Shown here one piece after another: positions 6,057-9,976 of a stretch of 9,976 bases of DNA (within the stretch, counting starts at the first letter, position 1; each line of letters begins with the position of its first letter). A program made the position numbers and the translations under genes. The stretch is from an uncultured Porphyromonadaceae bacterium. Its GTDB lineage: Bacteria; Bacteroidota; Bacteroidia; Bacteroidales; Paludibacteraceae. The stretch covers positions 1 through 9,976 of the forward strand of contig CALEJM010000099.1 in assembly GCA_937898265.1 (NCBI GenBank), given 5' to 3'. The notes beneath the pieces were generated by a model that saw nothing but the letters and a program-made list of their open reading frames with translations, was not told where the DNA came from and made no database searches.

Positions 6057-6776
6057 TTAATCACAGTACTCAATTACAGTTGCAGATATAATGTAAGGAA
6101 TCATTTTTTTGAAAGTAAAATTCTTACATGGCTTACATGTAATATTAACAACTTGTTGGTTGTCTCTTAATACATGGTCTGTCAGTGCCGCAGCTTTTAA
6201 ATTGTCATACCAATTAATTACGAAATTTCTGTTGAGTGCTTTGTAGCCATTTAACGTTTGAATTGTGACTTCTTGCTCGGTAACTTGTTTTACTACTGTA
6301 ACTTTTACTTTCTTCTGGTTGTTAACAGAAACGAGTGCCGTATTTAACTTGACTGGTTCCGTGTGTCCAATTGGAATGTATACAATAGAGTTTTTCTTAT
6401 TCTCAATTATCTCACCGATACACACATCTGTTAGGTTGTAAATTCCTTGAATTTCAAAATAATCAGTTGTGATGGTATCTGTTGCATTTTTGTCAGAGTT
6501 GATGTTGTCTCCAACTTGACCATTGTTGTCTGCTTTGTTTGAATCCGAGGCAGTCGAGTTGTTGTTTGACTCTTGGTTTGATACACTTAAAGAAATAACC
6601 TCGTCAATTTTTATTTTTTGCGTCTCGTTGTTTGGAGAAGTTATGAAGTAAACATATTTATTATCTGAACGAGTAATCTTACAGTCAATTCTTTGATTGG
6701 ATTCTGTTATAATAACATCAGCATAACAGAATACAATGTTCAACAGGACAATAAGTAGGAGTGCGATTTTTTTCAT
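6057..6776 (-). CDS. exported two-domain protein sharing modules with both neighbours
   Basis: The protein has 239 residues. Its signal peptide is MKKIALLLIVLLNIVFCYA (1-19). Residues 20-66 (DVIITESNQRIDCKITRSDN and on) are clearly paralogous to the same stretch of the downstream barrel protein. Residues 67-102 are an Asn/Ser/Asp linker. The C-terminal part (about 155-239) resembles the upstream DUF6567-like lipoprotein: FVINWYDNLKAAAL aligns with QLWNSAYAALLKEANL, NQQVVNITC with SQALINVTV, and SATVIEY with SGTVIEF. A CKPC motif at 214-217 has no counterpart in the lipoprotein; a metal or disulfide role is possible. The start overlaps the lipoprotein stop as ATGA, implying translational coupling. 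No lipobox is present. Function is unknown. Very AT-rich codon use suggests acquired or fast-evolving DNA. Confidence 0.85.
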   Translation of the reverse strand: MKKIALLLIVLLNIVFCYADVIITESNQRIDCKITRSDNKYVYFITSPNNETQKIKIDEVISLSVSNQESNNNSTASDSNKADNNGQVGDNINSDKNATDTITTDYFEIQGIYNLTDVCIGEIIENKKNSIVYIPIGHTEPVKLNTALVSVNNQKKVKVTVVKQVTEQEVTIQTLNGYKALNRNFVINWYDNLKAAALTDHVLRDNQQVVNITCKPCKNFTFKKMIPYIISATVIEYCD

Positions 6777-7165
6777 TTTGTAAATTCTATCACTGTTCCA
6801 CTAACTTGTACTGATTGATAACCACTTGTATCCATATATCCATCTGGAGTTTTTACTCCGCGGACGCGTTGTACTTGCTCCACTGTTACATTGATCAATG
6901 CTTGTGAGCCTTGCAGATTGGCTTCTTTGAGAAGAGCAGCATAGGCACTGTTCCATAATTGTTGAGAACTGAATCTATAAGTAGAACCTTTGTAAAGAAC
7001 GATGGTTTGAACATTTTTTACAACCTTGAAGTTCGCATTTGATAAAACTACCTGAGTTTGAATCAAATTGGTGTTTTTTGTTTGGTTTACGTATCTACCG
7101 TAAGAAGAACAACCTGTTAAAGACAGGGTTGCAGCAATTGCTGCGAAAATGATGAGTTTTTTCAT
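6773..7165 (-). CDS. DUF6567-like lipoprotein
   Basis: The protein has 130 residues. The signal MKKLIIFAAIAATLSLTGC has a lipobox LTGC with Cys19, so the mature protein should be lipid-anchored. The following pattern is characteristic of the Bacteroidota DUF6567 family as I know it: QTQVVLSNANFKVVKNV, then an ALLKEANLQGSQALINVTVE segment, and a closing VQVSGTVIEF. The molecular role of that family is not established. It is the first gene of a three-gene operon, overlapping the next by 4 bases. No consensus promoter was found in the 65 bases just upstream, so transcription may come through the structured RNA region at 7233-7493. The start is preceded by an ATATATATATAT run. Confidence 0.85.
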   Translation of the reverse strand: MKKLIIFAAIAATLSLTGCSSYGRYVNQTKNTNLIQTQVVLSNANFKVVKNVQTIVLYKGSTYRFSSQQLWNSAYAALLKEANLQGSQALINVTVEQVQRVRGVKTPDGYMDTSGYQSVQVSGTVIEFTK

Positions 7166-7228
7166 ATATATATATCATTTTTTGTCTCTGCACCCAAGAA
7201 ACGGTTAAAGTTGTTGTTTATAGTCTAT

Positions 7229-7493
7229 ATACAAAAAAAGCGTGGATGCCCATTTCGTTTGTCAGCAATGTGAGGTTTAGCACGACCTTAAGCTACTGAC
7301 AATTGATAGGACACCCACGCTAACGGATATATGTACGCCGTGAAATGTGCCATTGACATATATCTATGGCACACCCACGGAACAGACATAAGCACGTCCG
7401 TGAGCATCATTTCATCATCTTGTCTTGGTAGCTTTGTTGAAGGTGCTAATTTCACATTGCCAAGAACAAGCGTTGAATGACGCTTTTGTATTT
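7229..7493 (-). ncRNA. candidate structured RNA, about 265 nt, free-standing or a cis leader of the lipoprotein operon
   Basis: A gene-free stretch on the minus strand has a -7 promoter box at its 5' end (7507-7500) and a stem plus U-run at its 3' end. Dense complementarity lies between. The 5' hairpin is AAGCGT/ACGCTT (7468-7473 with 7480-7485). A long-range helix joins 7452-7460 with 7265-7273 (9 bp) and 7443-7449 with 7277-7283 (7 bp). An inner hairpin pairs TGTGCCAT with ATGGCACA (7346-7353 with 7366-7373), extended by CCGTG/CACGG (7338-7342 with 7376-7380). The loop of that hairpin (7356-7364) can pair 9 bp with 7326-7334, a pseudoknot. I see no tmRNA, RNase P or SRP hallmarks. It could be a Bacteroidales-specific RNA or an attenuator for the genes starting at 7165. 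No family is assigned. Confidence 0.55.
7233..7321 (-). terminator. 3' stem with U-run closing the candidate RNA
   Basis: On the minus strand AGCGTGGGTGTCC (7321-7309) pairs with GGGCATCCACGCT (7251-7239), 13 pairs including two G-U, directly followed by a run of T ending at 7233. The 57-nt loop is itself structured: GTCAG/CTGAC (7261-7265 with 7296-7300) and TAGC/GCTA (7278-7281 with 7292-7295). The inner pairs compete with the long-range helix, so terminator formation may depend on folding of the 5' part. Confidence 0.6.
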
Positions 7494-7499
7494 CGGGGA

Positions 7500-7507
7500 C
7501 AAAGATA
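7500..7507 (-). promoter_or_regulatory. -7 box TATCTTTG upstream of the candidate RNA
   Basis: This is a perfect Bacteroidota -7 element on the minus strand. Bases 19 upstream (7530-7527) read CTTA, not TTTG, so the -33 element is missing or divergent. Transcription would begin near 7493. Confidence 0.5.
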
Positions 7508-7589
7508 CATGTTTTTAATGATAATATAAGCGGGGACCAAAACTTTTTATTACTTGAGTCACTCCGTCCAAGGTCTGGATGATGAAAAT

Positions 7590-8105
7590 CACTGTTATTG
7601 CAATTTTACTGATAGTATCGTATGCTTAAAACACTCTTGCTGCAACTCTGCACTTCCTTTGGGAAGACTGAAATGCTGTTCTTGCTAACTGACAATTTTT
7701 TCTGGAAGACTGATTTACTGTTCTTGCTAACTGACAATTTGCGTAAAACTTTTTGATTACTTTAAATGCGATTTTGCAATTTTAACAAACCGTTTAGTTT
7801 AGAGAAATTGCGAACTTGCAAGAGTACGAAACTTTTTGATTTCGTTTCTTGTCAACTTGCAATGAACGTAAAACTGTTTGATTTTCTTAAATGCAATTTT
7901 GCAATTTTAACAAATCGTTTGGTTTAGAGAAATTGTTACCTTGCAAGAAGTGCAAACCGTTTGGTTTGTATTAAATGTTATTCTGCAATTTTCACAAATC
8001 TTTTGATTTGCTTGAATTGTCATTTTGCAATTTTAATAAAACTTTTGGTTTGAAGTTATTGCAACTTTGCAAAACGAGATGGTTTTCTGTTTTAACGTTT
8101 GTACA
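7590..8105. repeat. array of about 12 degenerate 42-bp tandem repeats
   Basis: The element TTGC/ATGC followed about 8-10 bases later by GCAATTT or GCAAG recurs at 7598, 7640, 7682, 7724, 7766, 7808, 7849, 7891, 7933, 7975, 8017 and 8059, steps of 42 (once 41). A weaker copy lies near 8099. In the right half a second core AAAC(C/T)(G/T)TTTG(A/G)TTT recurs every 41-43 bases from 7745 to 8042. A likely fossil unit (AAAACTTTTTATTACTT) starts at 7539. Units also group in threes: the unit at 7741 matches that at 7866, the next two likewise, a 125-bp higher-order period. The array fills the gap between the candidate RNA promoter and the DUF4831 promoter. Short frames inside encode 14-residue repeats but are broken by stops. 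Confidence 0.85.
7662..7740. repeat. two nearly identical 42-bp units, the freshest copies of the array
   Basis: GGAAGACTGA begins at 7662 and again at 7704, exactly 42 bases apart. The segments after position 10 differ at only three of the next five bases, then agree over 23 bases ending in GCTAACTGACAATTT. Such identity within an otherwise degenerate array points to a recent duplication here. Confidence 0.85.
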
Positions 8106-8271
8106 CTTTGCGTTTTTGTTTGAAAACACCGAATGTTATCAGGTGATTCTGAGCATGATAATTGCTGTGGTGAGTCGGGAGACGGGAATAGGAGACGCGA
8201 ATTGTGGGCAGCCATTTCGTTGGGCGAAAAAGTTGGTGCCGAATGGTGGCGAAAATTAACGGCTCAAGATT
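8106..8271. other. gene-free spacer upstream of the DUF4831 promoter
   Basis: Between the last recognisable repeat and the promoter I see no gene, RNA or terminator. An open plus-strand frame running from 7975 to 8259 crosses it, but its first half is repeat-derived and the rest has no recognisable motif or ribosome-binding context. The base composition becomes more GC-rich from about 8160. Confidence 0.5.
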
Positions 8272-8302
8272 TTTGAAATCTTTGTGGATTTAAGTATCTT
8301 TG
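8272..8302 (+). promoter_or_regulatory. Bacteroidota-type promoter of the DUF4831-uvrA pair
   Basis: TTTG (8272-8275), 19 bases, then TATCTTTG (8295-8302) is a perfect consensus match. Transcription should start near 8309, giving a leader of about 20 nt. The box placement rules out a GTG start at 8284, which would lie inside the promoter. Confidence 0.87.
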
Positions 8303-8331
8303 TAGCCCTCAAAACTCAGACCAAAATGCAA

Positions 8332-9384
8332 ATGAAAAAAAGTATCATACTCGCTGCCGTGGGATTGTTTACAACCCTTGGCACCATGGTGGCTCAGACC
8401 TCGGTAACACCTGTTGACTCCACAGGCGTGAAGCCCAACTGCGTGGCTTACTATCTGCCAAAAACCTCTGTCGACGTCGTGATGGAGATGGAGCATGTGA
8501 AGGAGAAACCGGGTCCTTTCATGAACTACGCCTCACGTTTCCTTGGCATCACCGACGTCATCACCTCGGAGGCCGACCGTTGGGAGATTGGTCAGGTGGC
8601 CATCAAACATCATAGCGTTGCCGACGAGACCAAATGTTATCAGATTGCCGTCAACGGCAAGAGCACCGCTTCCAACATCACCGTCAACGACGACGGCATC
8701 ATCCTTGGTGTCAACCTCAAGGAAGAGGTCAAGAAAGAGCGAAACAACAACAACCGCAAGGCAACAGCCTCGCAGTCGGTTGAGCCCGACCTCTCCGTGT
8801 TGGGCGAAGACGCGTTGGTGGCAGGCTCAGTGCCAAAGATGGCTGAGATGGCAGCGAAACAGATCTATCGCATCCGCGAAAGTCGTGCCGACCTCCTCTC
8901 GGGCGAGACCGAACACACCCCCGATGGTCAGGCTCTGAAGCAGATGCTGGAAGAGATGGACAAACGGGAGCAAGCCTTGGTGGCGCTGTTTGTGGGTCGT
9001 CGTGTGGTTGAGAAGAAAACCGTGGTCTACAGCATCGTGCCAACCCAAGAGATGGAGAACCATGTCGTTTGTCGCTACTCAAGCGTTGAAGGCATGGTAG
9101 GAGCCGACAATATGGTGGGCAGTCCTATCTACCTCACCTTGAAACTGCAGCAGACCGTTGCTCAACAGACCAAGAAACCATCTCGTATCTGCGGACTCTA
9201 CTACAACGTGCCAGCCCGTGTCAAAGCTGTGGTGACCGACGGCGAAGAGGAATTGGCCAAAGGCACCTTCGACGTTGCACAGTTTGGTGCGGTCAACTAC
9301 TTGCCGGCAGCGATGTTCAACGGCACGGCAACCATGGTGAAGTTCAGCGAGGCTGGTGCTGTCACCTCAATCGACCAAAAGTAA
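8332..9384 (+). CDS. DUF4831 family secreted protein
   Basis: The protein has 350 residues from the ATG at 8332. An in-frame ATG two codons earlier (8326) is equally possible; an open GTG at 8284 lies within the promoter and is rejected. The signal peptide is MKKSIILAAVGLFTTLGTMVA (1-21). The family signature includes YYLPKTSVDVVME at 40-52 and KPGPFMNYASRFLGITDVI at 59-77, as in the DUF4831 proteins found throughout Bacteroidales. The rest is a mixed alpha/beta region with a basic Asn-rich loop near 140-150 and a helix rich in Glu/Met/Lys around 205-225. Biochemical function is not known. The gene is the first of a pair with uvrA, 6 bases apart, so DNA-repair expression may follow this promoter; whether the two are functionally linked is unknown. 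GC near 50% agrees with core-genome DNA. Confidence 0.92.
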   Translation: MKKSIILAAVGLFTTLGTMVAQTSVTPVDSTGVKPNCVAYYLPKTSVDVVMEMEHVKEKPGPFMNYASRFLGITDVITSEADRWEIGQVAIKHHSVADETKCYQIAVNGKSTASNITVNDDGIILGVNLKEEVKKERNNNNRKATASQSVEPDLSVLGEDALVAGSVPKMAEMAAKQIYRIRESRADLLSGETEHTPDGQALKQMLEEMDKREQALVALFVGRRVVEKKTVVYSIVPTQEMENHVVCRYSSVEGMVGADNMVGSPIYLTLKLQQTVAQQTKKPSRICGLYYNVPARVKAVVTDGEEELAKGTFDVAQFGAVNYLPAAMFNGTATMVKFSEAGAVTSIDQK

Positions 9385-9390
9385 GGCATA

Positions 9391-9976
9391 GTGCAAGAAA
9401 ACATAGAAATAAAAAACGCCCGTGTTCACAACCTCAAAGGGGTGGACGTGGAGATTCCACGCAACAAACTCGTGGTGGTGACGGGTCCGTCGGGCAGCGG
9501 CAAGTCGTCGTTGGCGTTCGACACGCTCTATGCCGAAGGCCAGCGGCGCTATGTGGAGAGCCTTTCGAGCTATGCCCGCCAATTCTTGGGGCGCATGGCC
9601 AAGCCAGAGGTGGATCTGATAGAGAATATCGCGCCGGCGGTGGCCATAGAGCAGAAGGTGAATACTAGCAACCCGCGTTCTACGGTAGGTACATCGACGG
9701 AGATATACGAATATCTGAAGCTGATGTTTGCCCGCATAGGCCGCACCTATTCGCCAGTGAGCGGCGTGGAGGTGAAGCGCCACAGCGTAAGCGATGTGGT
9801 GGATTATATCATGGCCTGTGACGAGGATTGCCGGGTGGTGATATATGCCCCGCTGGAGGAGATGGAGGATCGTCCGCTGCTGGGACAGTTGGAAATCTTG
9901 CAACAAGAGGGTTTTCAGCGTGTGCAGGTGGATGGTGAGATTAGTCTGATAGAGGATGTGGTGGCTGCTGGCAAGC
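9391..9976 (+). CDS. uvrA: UvrA, excinuclease ABC subunit A (N-terminal part, runs off window)
   Basis: A frame open to the window end gives 195 codons of a roughly 940-residue protein. UvrA is the damage-sensing ATPase of nucleotide excision repair; it loads UvrB on distorted DNA in the cytoplasm. Visible hallmarks: [20 protein letters not shown] at 5-24, Walker [10 protein letters not shown] at 32-40, [20 protein letters not shown] at 42-61, and [20 protein letters not shown] at about 94-113. Start choice: the same frame is closed by the DUF4831 stop TAA at 9382-9384, leaving GTG at 9391 as the only usual start codon before the conserved region. It follows the upstream stop by 6 bases, so the genes are probably co-transcribed. 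Bacteroidales often carry more than one uvrA paralogue; which one this is cannot be told. Confidence 0.96.
   Translation, partial: MQENIEIKNARVHNLKGVDVEIPRNKLVVVTGPSGSGKSSLAFDTLYAEGQRRYVESLSSYARQFLGRMAKPEVDLIENIAPAVAIEQKVNTSNPRSTVGTSTEIYEYLKLMFARIGRTYSPVSGVEVKRHSVSDVVDYIMACDEDCRVVIYAPLEEMEDRPLLGQLEILQQEGFQRVQVDGEISLIEDVVAAGK

Noticed and set aside
7229..7493. tmRNA, RNase P or SRP RNA
   Set aside because: No CCA-type 3' end or tRNA-like domain, no RNase P core motif and no SRP tetraloop stem were seen; the RNA is left unclassified.
7590..8105. CRISPR array
   Set aside because: The units are contiguous degenerate tandem repeats with no unique spacers between exact repeats and no cas genes.
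7975..8259. 94-residue plus-strand ORF
   Set aside because: Its first half is made of the degenerate 42-bp repeats and the second half has no recognisable motif; kept only as a finding on decayed repeats.
9367..9906. 179-residue minus-strand ORF
   Set aside because: Shadow of uvrA, whose Walker A and signature sequences are in the opposite strand.

Overview
The window looks like chromosomal DNA of a Bacteroidales bacterium (Prevotella/Bacteroides type). The evidence is: promoters of the Bacteroidota form TTTG-N19-TAnnTTTG, two of them perfect and both with a 19-base spacer; no clear Shine-Dalgarno sites; a DUF4831 protein next to uvrA; a TatA/TatC pair with no TatB seen between them; and DUF6567-like and '(D)VIVT..NQRI..KI..SDNKYVYY'-type secreted proteins. 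Species cannot be set from sequence alone.

Left part (1-3650, minus strand). A tight, roughly 50% GC operon reads leftward from a perfect promoter at 3620-3650. Its order is a large membrane polyferredoxin (NapH-like half fused to a NapG-like half), then an exported aldo/keto reductase carrying two [4Fe-4S] motifs, then tatA, then tatC, which runs off the window. The reductase has a textbook twin-arginine signal followed by a lipobox. The polyferredoxin has a Tat-signal-like stretch in its middle. The operon therefore seems to encode both the Tat translocase and Fe-S redox proteins that need it, probably an electron path from the membrane to a periplasmic reductase whose substrate is unknown.

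Middle (3660-5300). A separate minus-strand gene encodes a 281-residue helical protein of unknown function (possibly DUF6261-like), with a good terminator at 3749-3776 and an AT-rich leader holding a 13-bp perfect inverted repeat. Between it and the next genes lie about 650 bases with promoter-like boxes, a doubtful 37-codon ORF, a palindrome and two minus-strand hairpin terminators.

AT-rich island (about 5300-8270). Three overlapping or nearly abutting minus-strand genes encode exported proteins that share modules. The first is a DUF6567-like lipoprotein. The third has a small N-terminal beta domain plus an outer-membrane barrel. The middle one combines the N-terminal domain of the third with a C-terminal domain resembling the first. 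Upstream of them is a candidate structured RNA of about 265 nt on the minus strand (-7 box at 7500-7507, U-run end near 7233), with a 16-bp long-range helix and a possible pseudoknot. Beyond that is a roughly 500-bp array of degenerate repeats with a very regular 42-bp period.

Right part (8272-9976, plus strand). A perfect promoter drives a secreted DUF4831 protein, followed 6 bases later and in the same frame by uvrA (GTG start), which runs off the right end.
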